From positions 310,001-374,000 of the forward strand of contig JAIVJV010000009.1 in assembly GCA_020199835.1 (NCBI GenBank): a stretch of DNA of 64,000 nt, read 5' to 3'. A program made the translations under genes and the position numbers. Origin of the DNA: Acidobacteriota bacterium. GTDB lineage: Bacteria; Acidobacteriota; Blastocatellia; Pyrinomonadales; Pyrinomonadaceae. This document shows positions 18,443 through 28,124 of the stretch, piece after piece (positions within the stretch are counted from its first letter, which is position 1; each line of letters begins with the position of its first letter). Below the pieces are notes generated by a model. That model was given only the letters and a program-made list of their open reading frames with translations, did not search any database and was not told the DNA's origin.

Positions 18443-21400
18443 ATGAAACAAGCATCCCTAAAGCTATTGCTGCAGACCGTCTGCGTGTCTCTCCTCATCA
18501 CCCTCTTCAGCTCTACCGCGTTTGCGCAGTTCGAGACCGGGGAAGTTTCCGGTTTCGTTGTCGATAAGCACGGCGCTGCTCTTCGTGGAGCTACGGTGAA
18601 AGTTGTGCATGGGCACACGAGAGCAGAGCACCAGACTAATACGGATGAAACGGGCTATTACATTTTTACAAACCTGATGCCGGGCGAATACGAAATCTCG
18701 ATCGAGAATCCCGGGTTTCAAAAGTTCAGCCAACGCCACACCAATGTCGATGCGCATTCGAAGGTTCGTATTGATGTTTCGCTCGAACCGAAAGGAGCCA
18801 CGGAAACAGTTACGGTTATAGACGAGCCCCCGGTCATTCAACGCGATAGTGCTGTTATCGCGAAGACGATCGAGCGTCGCGACATTGAAGATTTGGCACT
18901 CAACGGCCGTAACCCCATCAATTTCGTTCTTTTGGCGCCCGGTGTCCGCGGTGGTCCCTTCAATTCGTTCAACCCGGACGACCTCGGAGCTATCGGATTT
19001 TCGATTAACGGCAGTCGCCTGGAAGAGAACCTCATAACGATCGACGGCGTCATCGCCACTCGCACACGCGCTTCCGCGGCTATCATCGGGGTGGTCAACG
19101 CGGACACCGTCCATGAAATGAAAATCCTCACGTCAAATTATTTGCCCGAGTATGGGCGCTCCTCAGGCGGTCAGGTTCGGTTTGTCACAAGAAGCGGTGG
19201 AAACGATTTTCATGGCAGCGTTTTCGAGTTCTTTCGAAACTCGGCATTGGACGCAAATAGTTGGGGCAGAAACGCCAGCAACAATCCGGATCTGGCGCGC
19301 AAACCAGCGCCCTTTACCTATAACCAGTTCGGGTATTCTTTTAGCGGACCACTTGCTTTAGCAGGAAAAACTTCGGAGAGCCGTACCAAACTATTTTTCT
19401 TTTGGGCCCAGGAATGGATCAGATGGCGCCGCTTCGATACGAGTATCCAAACAGTTCCAACAGTGAAGATGCGAAGGGGCGACTTCAGCGAGTTACTCAG
19501 CCCAAACAATTCCTTCTTTGGAAGGCCGGTATTTATTCGCGATCCTTTAAAGACGGGCGAGTGTAATGACGTCGATCAGACGGCCTGCTTTCCAGGAAAT
19601 CTCATTCCTGTCGAACGACTGAGCCCTAACGGGATCGCGCTCTTAAGTACCTACCCACTTCCTACACCCGGATTTCAACGTGGAGCCTCCAATTACATCG
19701 CTCAAAGCCGGAATCCACGCGATACTCGTAAGGACACATTGCGGCTCGATTATTTCATCGCGACCAACCACCAACTCTCATTTCGCGGCTCATTATTCAA
19801 TTGGAAGTCAGTCGACGCTTTTCGCGGAGCTTTTCCGTTGGCACGCACGGATTGGAAGCGGCCAAACCGGACCGCGGCGCTAAGTTGGACCAGCCAATTA
19901 TTTTCCGGCGTCGTCAATGAACTCACCGTGGGCGCTGCTGTAGATCGGGTGTTCATCAATGTGTTCGATAATGGTCTCTACCAGCGTGAACAATACGGAA
20001 TCAATTACCCCTATCTCTTCGCCGGCAAAGAAATTAATGACAAAATTCCGACCATCACCGTCTCTAATTTTTCTACCGTAGATGGCGGTCCTTACCCGGC
20101 CTTCTCCTCGGGACCAATCTATACAGTGTCTAATAACCTCACGAAGTCGATGGGCCAGCACTCGATCAAGAGCGGAGTATTCGTTGAGTACTCGGGTGAG
20201 AACGACTTTGACCAGATCAACGTGCAACCCGTGCCGGGTGGCACGAATAATCAAAACGGCAGATTCGAATTTACCAACACGCGATCAGCCGGTACGGGCC
20301 TGGCAGTGGCAAACGCCGCGTTGGGTTTGTTCACCAACTACGGCGAGATCGGTCAGCGCGCGTATACGCCCTGGCGTGCGTGGGCGACAGATCTTTTCAT
20401 TCAAGACACCTGGCGTGTGCGTCCAGATCTAACGTTGGAATACGGCACACGCTATAGCTACTGGCAACCATGGCGTAGTTTGTGGGGCAACATAGCGATG
20501 TTTCATCCGGCGTTTTACGATCCAGCCAAGGCCGCGACAATCGATCCTGCAGGTGGCTTTCTGATCAATCCGACTTTTGACAATCGCTTCAATGGGCTGG
20601 TGCTGCCCGGCAACTTCTGGCCTAAAGCAGCTATCGGTCGTGTCGAAGCCGCGAGCGATTCTCGTTTTGACAGCCTCTTTCGCGGGCTGCCCGAAGGTCA
20701 GAGCAAGACGCATAAAAACGTCTTCGAGCCTCGTGTCGGTCTGGCATACTCTTTCGGAGAAACCAGTAAAACCGTAGTGCGTGCGGGCGCAGGAATTTTT
20801 CACAACCGCGTTACGCTCAATGACTCAACGCTACTTGGGGGTAACGCTCCGATACAGTTTATGTCCGGCGTAACCAATGGTCTGGCTGATGCTCCCGCGG
20901 GTGGGACCATGCAGACGTTTCCGTTAGTCGTGACAATGCAGGATCCGGAGTTCAAGCATCCCACGTCGTACCAGTACAACCTGACGCTTCAACGAGAGCT
21001 TCCGTTTGCAACAACCATTGAGATCGGTTACGTCGGACGTATCGGTCTGTATTTGCAACGCGAGCGCAATATCAATCAGCTTCTACCTGGAACGCGACAG
21101 GCGAACCCAGGCATAAATCCCGACGCGCTACGACCGTACACGGGGTTCGGGGTTATCAGACTGTCGGAGAATGCGGGCCGCTCTGAATATAACGGTTTGC
21201 AGGTGAGCGCACGGCGCAGATTTAACAAGGGGCTGAGTTTTGGAGTTACCTACACGCTCTCGCGTCTGACGGACGACGCCAGTAACAGGCGAGAACGTCT
21301 TTTTAACGCGTACGACGCGCATAGCTTTCACGGAGTGTCAGGCGACGACAGAACTCATGTTTTCAACTTGCATTACATCTACGAACTTCCTTTCCGACGA

Positions 21401-21892
21401 CGGTCAAATACGTTCATGCGAAAGGTACTTGGAGGTTGGCAGATATCAGGAGTGGCGCTGGTTGTTTCCGGTCAACCGTTGACGGTTTGTCGTGGCGATG
21501 ATGATGCGGGCGTGGGAGATAGTGACTGCCAGCCATGGAATTTGGTTGGCAATACCGAGGTGGAGTCGCCGTCGTTTTCGCGCGGCCGAAATGTGGATCA
21601 GAATTTTTGGTTTAATCCCGCGGCGTTTGCGCGCCCGGCGCCGGGAACGTTTGGAAACGCACGGCGGAACATCTTGCGTGGTCCTGTTTTTCAAAGCTGG
21701 GACATCGCGATCTCTAAAACATTTTCAATCAGCGAGGGAACACGGCTGCAATTCAGATCGGAGTTTTTCAACTTTCCGAATCATCCGAACCTCGCTAACC
21801 CAGACACGAATCCGACGAGTCCAAATTTCGGACGCGTGCTGGGTAAAGCGGGGGAACGGAATGTTCAGTTTGGGTTGAGGTTGTACTTTTAG
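18443..21892 (+). CDS. TonB-dependent receptor, Oar-like, with carboxypeptidase-regulatory domain
   Basis: This 1149-residue outer-membrane protein has a Sec signal peptide ending around AFAQ (residue 28). Next comes a carboxypeptidase-regulatory-like beta-sandwich (about 33-115; GEVSGFVVDKHGAALRGATV, DETGYYIFTNLMPGEYEI). A plug domain follows (about 125-240; LALNGRNPINFVLLAPGVRGG and INGSRLEENLITIDG). A long beta-barrel completes the protein and ends in the aromatic signature LRLYF. This architecture is typical of the Oar-like receptors that are expanded in Acidobacteriota. The substrate cannot be read from sequence; such receptors import oligosaccharides, peptides or siderophores. A promoter and two palindromes lie upstream. 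Confidence 0.9.
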   Translation: MKQASLKLLLQTVCVSLLITLFSSTAFAQFETGEVSGFVVDKHGAALRGATVKVVHGHTRAEHQTNTDETGYYIFTNLMPGEYEISIENPGFQKFSQRHTNVDAHSKVRIDVSLEPKGATETVTVIDEPPVIQRDSAVIAKTIERRDIEDLALNGRNPINFVLLAPGVRGGPFNSFNPDDLGAIGFSINGSRLEENLITIDGVIATRTRASAAIIGVVNADTVHEMKILTSNYLPEYGRSSGGQVRFVTRSGGNDFHGSVFEFFRNSALDANSWGRNASNNPDLARKPAPFTYNQFGYSFSGPLALAGKTSESRTKLFFFWAQEWIRWRRFDTSIQTVPTVKMRRGDFSELLSPNNSFFGRPVFIRDPLKTGECNDVDQTACFPGNLIPVERLSPNGIALLSTYPLPTPGFQRGASNYIAQSRNPRDTRKDTLRLDYFIATNHQLSFRGSLFNWKSVDAFRGAFPLARTDWKRPNRTAALSWTSQLFSGVVNELTVGAAVDRVFINVFDNGLYQREQYGINYPYLFAGKEINDKIPTITVSNFSTVDGGPYPAFSSGPIYTVSNNLTKSMGQHSIKSGVFVEYSGENDFDQINVQPVPGGTNNQNGRFEFTNTRSAGTGLAVANAALGLFTNYGEIGQRAYTPWRAWATDLFIQDTWRVRPDLTLEYGTRYSYWQPWRSLWGNIAMFHPAFYDPAKAATIDPAGGFLINPTFDNRFNGLVLPGNFWPKAAIGRVEAASDSRFDSLFRGLPEGQSKTHKNVFEPRVGLAYSFGETSKTVVRAGAGIFHNRVTLNDSTLLGGNAPIQFMSGVTNGLADAPAGGTMQTFPLVVTMQDPEFKHPTSYQYNLTLQRELPFATTIEIGYVGRIGLYLQRERNINQLLPGTRQANPGINPDALRPYTGFGVIRLSENAGRSEYNGLQVSARRRFNKGLSFGVTYTLSRLTDDASNRRERLFNAYDAHSFHGVSGDDRTHVFNLHYIYELPFRRRSNTFMRKVLGGWQISGVALVVSGQPLTVCRGDDDAGVGDSDCQPWNLVGNTEVESPSFSRGRNVDQNFWFNPAAFARPAPGTFGNARRNILRGPVFQSWDIAISKTFSISEGTRLQFRSEFFNFPNHPNLANPDTNPTSPNFGRVLGKAGERNVQFGLRLYF

Positions 21893-21908
21893 GTCAGGGA
21901 GTCAAGTC

Positions 21909-22358
21909 TTACGGTCGTCGCGGCGGGGCGGTTTGTACTTTGGTCGGTCCTTTGCGCCAGAGATAAATGTAACGGAAATCGTTGCCGGTCAAACGACTCC
22001 TTGACCCAATGCACACTCGTGTTGTTGGGGATGTTAAGCCGGAAGCGGACAACGTGGACCCCATGATCGCTCTGACGTTGGGCATAAGCGACCACCACCT
22101 GATGTCATTTGGACTCCCGTTACCTCTATTCGGAGTGTTAAAGACGAGAACTCTATCTGGGAATCGTTTGTCCTTCTTACCTCCGCCACACTCGTTGTCG
22201 TCTCGCGGATTTTCGACGGCTACGGGGAAGGCCATATGCGTCTTGCCCTCTTCCTTCTCGACCGGCTGATCTCCAGATCCCTGGCCATTAGCTGAGACGA
22301 AGGCGCCGAAACACAGTGTCAGTACGAACACCCAACTCAGTTTGTTGATCTTTGGCAT
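21909..22358 (-). CDS. Small secreted protein of unknown function (149 aa)
   Basis: AAGGAG stands seven bases before the ATG. A signal peptide (residues 1-26, WVFVLTLCFGAFVSANG) precedes a polar mature region with two cysteines (NECGGGKKDK and RVCIGSRSRL) that could form a disulphide outside the cytoplasm. The tail is basic and proline-rich (APPRRP). I recognise no family. It is convergent with the TonB receptor, with 16 bp between the stops. Confidence 0.65.
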   Translation of the reverse strand: MPKINKLSWVFVLTLCFGAFVSANGQGSGDQPVEKEEGKTHMAFPVAVENPRDDNECGGGKKDKRFPDRVLVFNTPNRGNGSPNDIRWWSLMPNVRAIMGSTLSASGLTSPTTRVCIGSRSRLTGNDFRYIYLWRKGPTKVQTAPPRRP

Positions 22359-22402
22359 TTGTGAGTCTCCTTGAGGTGATGATAACTAAGCCCTAAAGCC
22401 GA

Positions 22403-23161
22403 TTACCTAAAACTGATCGACTGGATTACGCGGCTGTTCTGTTCCTCGTACCGACTCGCGTTTGGACCAGAATTCACGCTCACAACGTAGAACAGTTTTT
22501 GCGCGTTGCGTTGGCACGTGTAGATAACAACGTTCTCATTCGCGCCACTCTGCGGTGACCACCCGGTGAGACGAGTGGTGATACACGGCACGTCGTTGAA
22601 AACATTGTTCTCCGGCAGACCAACCGTCTTGAGGTATGAATTCGCGGAAAGTACGTTGCGAATATATCTGTGCGTTCCTGTCTGGAAGGTCGCGCCATTT
22701 AGTTCCTTCACGCCAAAAATCACGCCGTTAGCTAAATTGCCGTTAACGTACTCGCTCGGCGGCGCGACTGTTACTTCCGACTGCTGCTCATGAGCTTGCC
22801 AGCCGGCGGGAGTCTGGAATGAGAAGTTGGAACGCGGCTCTATGCTATAGCTGGGGGTCGTCGCTTCGCGAGGACGATTCCGTTCAAAATCTCGCCGAAA
22901 GGCAGGGGGTGGCGTCTCCACAGGAGGCTCCACGTTACGAGGCTGGCAGTCACCGCGTTCCTCGCAGGCAATACGTGCCAGAAAATCGGCGAGCGCTTGT
23001 ATTAATGTCGTTGCGCGTGACGATCCTTTTGGCCCATCGTTCTCGCGCGTGGTGGGTTCGCGCGGCGGCGTTACGTTTTGAGCGTATGTTGCTGTTGGAG
23101 CGTTGAGGATGCAAAGCGCAAAAACAGCGGTGAAAATTAACGGTCGGTGGATCTTTGTCAT
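22403..23161 (-). CDS. Secreted protein of unknown function (252 aa)
   Basis: The frame is open to 23233, but the ATG at 23161 has AAGGAAGG upstream and begins a clear signal peptide (TKIHRPLIFTAVFALCILNA, cleaved near TYAQ). After a Pro/Arg/Glu-rich linker with a short ACEERGDC motif, the last 130 residues form a compact domain. It starts FSFQTPAGWQAHEQQ and contains GVIFGVKELNG, SYLKTVGLPENN and VVIYTCQRNAQKLFYVVSV. This resembles the PsbP/DcrB-like fold of exported proteins, a resemblance I only infer. It lies 44 bp upstream of the 149-residue protein and may be co-transcribed with it. Confidence 0.65.
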   Translation of the reverse strand: MTKIHRPLIFTAVFALCILNAPTATYAQNVTPPREPTTRENDGPKGSSRATTLIQALADFLARIACEERGDCQPRNVEPPVETPPPAFRRDFERNRPREATTPSYSIEPRSNFSFQTPAGWQAHEQQSEVTVAPPSEYVNGNLANGVIFGVKELNGATFQTGTHRYIRNVLSANSYLKTVGLPENNVFNDVPCITTRLTGWSPQSGANENVVIYTCQRNAQKLFYVVSVNSGPNASRYEEQNSRVIQSISFR

Positions 23162-23289
23162 ATCAGCCTTCCTTCGCGTGGGGTGAGTTTTAGTAAAAGC
23201 TTTCTCATAAATACCCGCTGGCGGTCTGGGCACGGTCCAGCTGATTTTTAACCGTCGCCTTCGGGTATTTGTGAGAGAACTCTAAAGTT

Positions 23290-23335
23290 GAACGACGGAA
23301 AGAGGTGAGGCTCACACTACTTCTTTCCGCCGTTC
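23290..23335. repeat. Long inverted repeat with a nested palindrome
   Basis: GAACGACGGAAAGAG (23290-23304) pairs with TTCTTTCCGCCGTTC (23321-23335), with one mismatch and one G-T pair. The intervening bases contain GTGAG-G-CTCAC, a second palindrome. No T-run follows on either side, so it is not a standard terminator. A small structured RNA, an operator for a dimeric regulator, or a REP-like element are possible. Confidence 0.45.
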
Positions 23336-23485
23336 AGGCGCTCACTACCGGTAGTTTGACGCGGAGCGAGCAGACCCATCCGACGCTGCTCTTTAGTCAC
23401 AGGTCCAAGTGGCAGCTAGAGCACGAGGATATTTGCTCTCACCTTCAATAACGCTGTTTCGCGACAGATTCTCTACTAGTTATTC

Positions 23486-23514
23486 TTGCGAGCGATCAAA
23501 TGTCAGAGTATTGT
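23486..23514 (+). promoter_or_regulatory. Possible sigma70-like promoter for the ECF sigma gene
   Basis: TTGCGA (23486-23491) and TATTGT (23509-23514) are separated by 17 bp. Each matches its consensus at four of six positions. The start codon lies 47 bp downstream. Confidence 0.3.
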
Positions 23515-23561
23515 GCGCGTTGTAAGGGGATCCGCACCGGCGCCCGCTCCGCCGTAAACCA

Positions 23562-24140
23562 ATGAACTTAGCTCCCGAGCAAATTACCGGTCTTCTCAAC
23601 GCCTGGGCCGAGGGTCGTCACACCGCGGCAGAAGAACTGTTTCCGCTTATTCAGCGCGAGCTGCACAAAATCGCGAAAGAACACATGCGGCGGCAGGAAC
23701 CCGGCCACATCTTGCAAACCACCGCGTTGGTTAACGAAGCTTATATGCGGCTCGCCGGCAGCAAGGCCAAACGCTGGAAGGACCGGCGCCATTTTTACGC
23801 TGTGGCCTCCATGGCTATGCGGCACATCCTCGTCGACTACGCCCGCAAAGACCTGCGGACAAAACGCGGTTCTGGCAAATCCGACCTGCCATTGGAGGAA
23901 GCGACCGCCATTTCAACGGAACCGAGTGCGATGCTGGTGGCGTTGGATGACGCGCTACGCGCATTCGCCAAGCTGGATCCTCGTGCAGCGCAAGTCGTAG
24001 AACTTCGCTACTTTGGTGGCCTGAGTATCAAAGAAACGGCCAACGTTCTCGGAGTTTCACCTGCTACCGTTTCCAAAGATTGGGCAGCCGCTCAACTCTG
24101 GTTGACGCGGGAACTTAAAGCGAATGGCAATGAATGTTGA
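23562..24140 (+). CDS. ECF RNA polymerase sigma factor, TIGR02999-like
   Basis: The 192-residue protein has an N-terminal region typical of the acidobacterial/planctomycete TIGR02999 group (ITGLLNAWAEG, then FPLIQRELHKIA and LQTTALVNEAYMRL). A region-2-like helix with RRHFYAVASMAMRHILVDYA follows, then a C-terminal region 4 (LDPRAAQVVELRYFGGLSIKETANVLGVS, helix-turn-helix). It directs RNA polymerase to a small regulon. There is no cognate zinc anti-sigma gene. Instead it overlaps a Ser/Thr kinase gene by 17 bp, as is common for this group, which suggests control by phosphorylation (inference). Confidence 0.9.
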   Translation: MNLAPEQITGLLNAWAEGRHTAAEELFPLIQRELHKIAKEHMRRQEPGHILQTTALVNEAYMRLAGSKAKRWKDRRHFYAVASMAMRHILVDYARKDLRTKRGSGKSDLPLEEATAISTEPSAMLVALDDALRAFAKLDPRAAQVVELRYFGGLSIKETANVLGVSPATVSKDWAAAQLWLTRELKANGNEC

Positions 24141-25992
24141 GCAATGGCAACGTGTCAAGGAGCTATGCCTCGCAGCTCTGACACGACGGTCGCACGCCCG
24201 AGAAGCTTATCTGCAAGACGAATGCGGGGACGACCCGGAGCTTCTCGCGGAGGTTCGATCTCTGCTCGCATTTGAAACCCAGGCCAATGATGGTCCACCG
24301 GAATTACCGGTTCAGTTCGTTGCCGCGGCGTTTGGCAGCTATGTTTCGTTGGTCGGAACAACAATCGGAACTTACAAAGTGCGTGGTCTTCTTGGTTCCG
24401 GTGGCATGGGAGAAGTCTACCTGGCGGACGACACTGAGTTGGCGCGTAAAGTCGCCTTGAAGGTACTGCCGCAGGAACTCACTCAGGACGAACAACGCCT
24501 TCAGCGTTTCAAGCAGGAAGCAAGGGCTGCATCGGGCCTCAAACATCGCAACATCATAACTATCTACTCTGTCGGGCAAGCGAATGGAATCCATTTTATA
24601 GCCACGGAATATGTTAACGGCGTGACTCTGCGCCAGCGTCTCGCGAACTCCGGGCGACTGGAACTGAAACCGGCCGTTGACGTGGCGTTACAGATTGCGT
24701 CCGCGCTCGAGGCGGCACACAGTGCCAGGATCGTTCATCGGGATGTTAAGCCCGAGAACATCATGTTTGAGCCGGACGGGACAGTGAAGCTGCTCGACTT
24801 CGGTATTGCCAAGCTCATCGAGACACTCAATTCAGAAAATACTTCCACCGCCGGACCGCCAAAGACGGAACAAGGTGTTGTATTAGGCACGCCGGCATAC
24901 ATGTCTCCCGAGCAGGCTCGTCATGAACCGGTGGACCATCGTAGCGACCTCTTCAGCCTCGGGGTGGTGCTCTACGAGATGATCACCGGGACCGTTCCCT
25001 TTGCTGGTAAAACACCATACGACCAACAAGCAGCAGTGCTCGTCGCCGAACCCACTCCACTTCAAGAGCACCTCGATCGATGTGTGTCTGAGTTGCGATG
25101 GGTGATGAGTAAAGTCCTGGCGAAAGATCCGGAACGACGTTACCAAACCGCGACGGACCTCATAATTGACCTCCAGATGCTCTCGCAGACACTGCAACAA
25201 GACGAAACCGAAGCCAGAGATGACTCGCGTGCTATCGTTCGCGGCACAGAAAACAAAGCGGCGGTCACCAGCAGACGGGCAAACTGGCGGTGGAACTTAC
25301 AACGCCGGCCCAAGTTCGTGGCAGTGGCTGTCTTGATATTGTTAGTCACGCTTACCGCAGCGGCAGGGTTGCTTACCCGACCCGGCCAAAGAGTTGCTGC
25401 GGCGTTAGGACTGCTCGGTCCCAGCCCCGTCATCGAGTCCATCGTGCCTAACCGTCCAATCGACATTATCGGAAACCAACCGATCAAAGTGCGCGGCCGA
25501 TATTTTCAGGACGGTTTGAGAGTCAAAGTCGGCTTTCCTAATGGTGGATCAACTGAACTCTCCGGAGCCCAGATTCAGAAGCAGGAAGGTGAAAGCTCAA
25601 CCTTCAACATCGTGGTCGATCTGAACGGCAATCCTGGGACTTATACGCTTCAACTGATAAATCCTGATGGCCAGGTTTCCTCCCCGTTCACCTTCGAAAC
25701 TCGCCATGAAATGCAACGTCCTTCAATCGATTGGATTGAGCCTGCCGCAGTGATCAGGAGCGGCGGCGAGCAGCTGATTGCGGTGTACGGCAAGAACTTT
25801 CAACATGGCGTGCGCGTCGAAGTTATTCAACCAAACGGTGAAACCTCCGAGTTAAGAGATCGACAAATCGCAAATAGGACGCCTGGTTCATTTCATGGAC
25901 TCTTCTTCTTTCACCTCCCTGGCAAACACACGATACGAGCCGTGAACCCTAATGGCGGCAAGTCAGAGTACTTCGACATCGTCGTTCAATAA
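24124..25992 (+). CDS. Transmembrane Ser/Thr protein kinase with two TIG-like ectodomains
   Basis: The 622-residue protein has a complete Hanks-type kinase domain at about 84-350. It shows the glycine loop GSGGMG (91-96), Lys113 in VALKVL, HRDVKPEN (catalytic Asp207), DFG (225-227), and the activation/APE region GTPAYMSPEQ. One membrane helix follows at about 398-417. The exported part is two IPT/TIG-like immunoglobulin folds (about 434-525 and 530-622; each begins with P-x-I-x-x-I/V-x-P and has an LINPDGQ or AVNPNGG loop). TIG ectodomains are less usual than PASTA or WD40 in such kinases. It overlaps the sigma gene, so the pair is one signalling unit. The start could also be the ATG at 24130. 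Confidence 0.9.
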   Translation: MAMNVEQWQRVKELCLAALTRRSHAREAYLQDECGDDPELLAEVRSLLAFETQANDGPPELPVQFVAAAFGSYVSLVGTTIGTYKVRGLLGSGGMGEVYLADDTELARKVALKVLPQELTQDEQRLQRFKQEARAASGLKHRNIITIYSVGQANGIHFIATEYVNGVTLRQRLANSGRLELKPAVDVALQIASALEAAHSARIVHRDVKPENIMFEPDGTVKLLDFGIAKLIETLNSENTSTAGPPKTEQGVVLGTPAYMSPEQARHEPVDHRSDLFSLGVVLYEMITGTVPFAGKTPYDQQAAVLVAEPTPLQEHLDRCVSELRWVMSKVLAKDPERRYQTATDLIIDLQMLSQTLQQDETEARDDSRAIVRGTENKAAVTSRRANWRWNLQRRPKFVAVAVLILLVTLTAAAGLLTRPGQRVAAALGLLGPSPVIESIVPNRPIDIIGNQPIKVRGRYFQDGLRVKVGFPNGGSTELSGAQIQKQEGESSTFNIVVDLNGNPGTYTLQLINPDGQVSSPFTFETRHEMQRPSIDWIEPAAVIRSGGEQLIAVYGKNFQHGVRVEVIQPNGETSELRDRQIANRTPGSFHGLFFFHLPGKHTIRAVNPNGGKSEYFDIVVQ

Positions 25993-26185
25993 CGTGCGCT
26001 AGGCGAACCGTCACGAAACCTTCCTTGACCCAACACATTTAATACCTCTGTGCGGCACCGTACAGAATCCTCTTTCTGCTTCTCCTATTGTCGCGCGCAC
26101 ACAAACAATTCACTGGGGAACGCGTGCGATGCGTCGCGGTGTCTTTTGGCGACCTTCGAATCCAGCGCGCGTGATAAGGAGATGT

Positions 26186-27379
26186 ATGACTCTCGACATT
26201 TTTAATGAAAAAGGCACACCGCTCGAAAAGCAAGAGTTCACTTGGCGCGAGCTCGTTCAAACGCCAACCAGCAAACTAGATGATGACGCCTTCACACGCG
26301 TGCGCATCATTCTGATGAATGGTCTCGAATCAGAAGCCCTGCGCTTCTCTCACGCCACCGCGCGCATGATGAACGGTGCTTTCCGCCTGCCGCTCGCGCA
26401 AGTGCGACGCGTCGAGCAACACCAGCAAACGATGGTCAACTGGCTCTTGCCGGCGGATCTATCGCCACTGGAAACTACCATCGGCTTCGAACAAGTGGCT
26501 ATCGAAGTAACAGCGAGCGTGGCGCTTCGCGAACCCGACGAATATCTGGCGCAGGTGTATCGCTTCGGACTGCTCGAAGACTTCGATCACCTTTACCGCT
26601 TTTCCGCACTCATGGATCGCGTCATGGGCGCTGACGCAAATAACATCATCCAAAACTACTCCGACATCATGCCGGGCCGGCCAACGATCGTCGAACATCG
26701 CGCGCCCGAGGACAATCTGCGTGAGCATTACAACGCGATGACCGCCGATCCGCTGACGAAACTCCACGCCTTAACGATCACGGCCGCAGAAAACCAGACG
26801 CACGATTACTACATGACGATTGGCCCGATGTTTGCTGATCCCATCGCGCGCCAACTCTACGCGGAGATCGCGTCCATCGAAGAGCAACACACGACGCAAT
26901 ACGAATCGTTGCTCGATCCGAACGAGACACCGCTCGAGAAGTGGCTGATGCACGAAGCGATGGAAGTCTACAACTACTTTGGTTGCATGCAGTACGAGAC
27001 CAATCCGCGGATCAAACAGATCTGGGAACGGTTCGTCGATTACGAACTCGGGCATCTGCACATGGTGATGGACTTGATGAAGCAGATCGAAAAACGCGAT
27101 CCCGCCGAGTTGCTCCCGCCAACACTGCCCGAACCGATCGAATACGTCAGCCATCGTCAATTCGTACGCGAGACACTCAACCGCGAGGTCGATCTGCGAG
27201 CAGCGGGCACCTCGTTCATTCACAAGGACGAAGAACCCGATCGTGCGCCGTTGTCGATCGCTTACCGCGATCAGATGAACTCCGAGGGCTCGCCGTCGGA
27301 AGTCGTCGCCGCGGGTTACACGTGGACGCCGGGAACCGAACTGGTTGAAAAGAGGAGCGCATTTGCCAAAGGAGCATCA
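26186..27379 (+). CDS. Tandem ferritin-like protein (397 aa)
   Basis: ATAAGGAG precedes the ATG at 26186, making it preferable to the upstream in-frame ATG at 26129. The protein appears to contain two ferritin-like four-helix units. The first (about 30-180) has GLESEALRFSHATARM, RRVEQHQQTM and LLEDFDHLYRF. The second (about 210-320) has AENQTHDYYM, IASIEEQHTTQYE, HEAMEVYNYF and YELGHLHMV, that is, repeated E-x-x-H metal-ligand patterns. Such proteins bind di-iron and act in iron handling or peroxide stress, but the precise reaction is unknown. The stop (TGA 27380-27382) overlaps the next start as ATGA. It heads a three-gene stress-type operon. Confidence 0.75.
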
Positions 27380-28098
27380 TGATGAGCACAGCAGCAAAGA
27401 TGACCGGTAATCGCACGGGCATGCAAACTTCGCCCGAGCTCGCGGAAGAGTTGATTGAAGGCGCGACCAACGCCACGCCCAGTTCCCAAGGCGATGCACA
27501 AGATATTGCGGATTACCGCGGCGAATACATCGCCGAAGGTTTTCCGATCGGATCTTTGCCGACCGTTCCCGTGTCTGAGGAAGGGGAAGCCGACGAAGAC
27601 GAGCTGGGAATGGCAGTTTTCCTGGACAAACTGAGCGAACGTCTCGCTTACGAGCGCACCGGAACACGTCTCTACGAAGCGTTGCTCAACAAGTGCGAAA
27701 CGCTCGGCGAAACAACTCCGGGTCCAACGCTCGAAGAGATCGAACATATCGGACGCGAAGAGATGGAACACTTTCTGCTACTCAACGAAACCATCGCTGA
27801 GCTGGGTGGCGATCCAACGCTGCAAAGTCCGAGTGCTGACGTTGCAGGCGTCACGTCGTTGGGCATCATGCAGGTGTTGACCGATCCGAGAAGTTCCATG
27901 GCCCATTGCCTCCAGGCGATGCTGACAGCCGAATTAACCGACAACGACGGCTGGCAGTTGTTAATCAAGCTCGCGGAGAACCTGGGCTACAACGAATTGA
28001 CGACGCAGTTTGAGACGGCGCTGGAGCATGAGGAAGAGCACTTGCAAAACGTGCGCACGTGGTTGTCGGAATGTGTTTTAGACAGCGCAGAGGCTTAA
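27379..28098 (+). CDS. Ferritin-like di-iron protein (239 aa)
   Basis: It is translationally coupled to the preceding gene (ATGATGA; the second ATG at 27382 is also possible). After a polar N-terminal 75 residues comes a four-helix core with the ligand pattern expected of ferritin-like proteins. The pattern is YERTGTRLYEAL (helix 1 Glu), REEMEHFLLL (helix 2 ExxH), LTAELTDNDGW (helix 3 Glu) and ALEHEEEHLQNV (helix 4 ExxH). The likely role is di-iron or iron-related stress protection together with the tandem ferritin-like protein. Confidence 0.8.
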   Translation: MMSTAAKMTGNRTGMQTSPELAEELIEGATNATPSSQGDAQDIADYRGEYIAEGFPIGSLPTVPVSEEGEADEDELGMAVFLDKLSERLAYERTGTRLYEALLNKCETLGETTPGPTLEEIEHIGREEMEHFLLLNETIAELGGDPTLQSPSADVAGVTSLGIMQVLTDPRSSMAHCLQAMLTAELTDNDGWQLLIKLAENLGYNELTTQFETALEHEEEHLQNVRTWLSECVLDSAEA

Positions 28099-28124
28099 TA
28101 TTTTTACACAAGGGGAGAAATAGA

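Larger units (their letters stand above)
23162..23561. other. Intergenic region with a long stem-loop (400 bp)
   Basis: This is the only stretch of more than 300 bp without a gene. It separates the divergent secreted-protein gene and sigma-factor gene. It holds the 46-bp imperfect inverted repeat at 23290-23335 and a possible promoter at 23486-23514. I see no conserved short ORF, tRNA or riboswitch in it. Confidence 0.6.
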
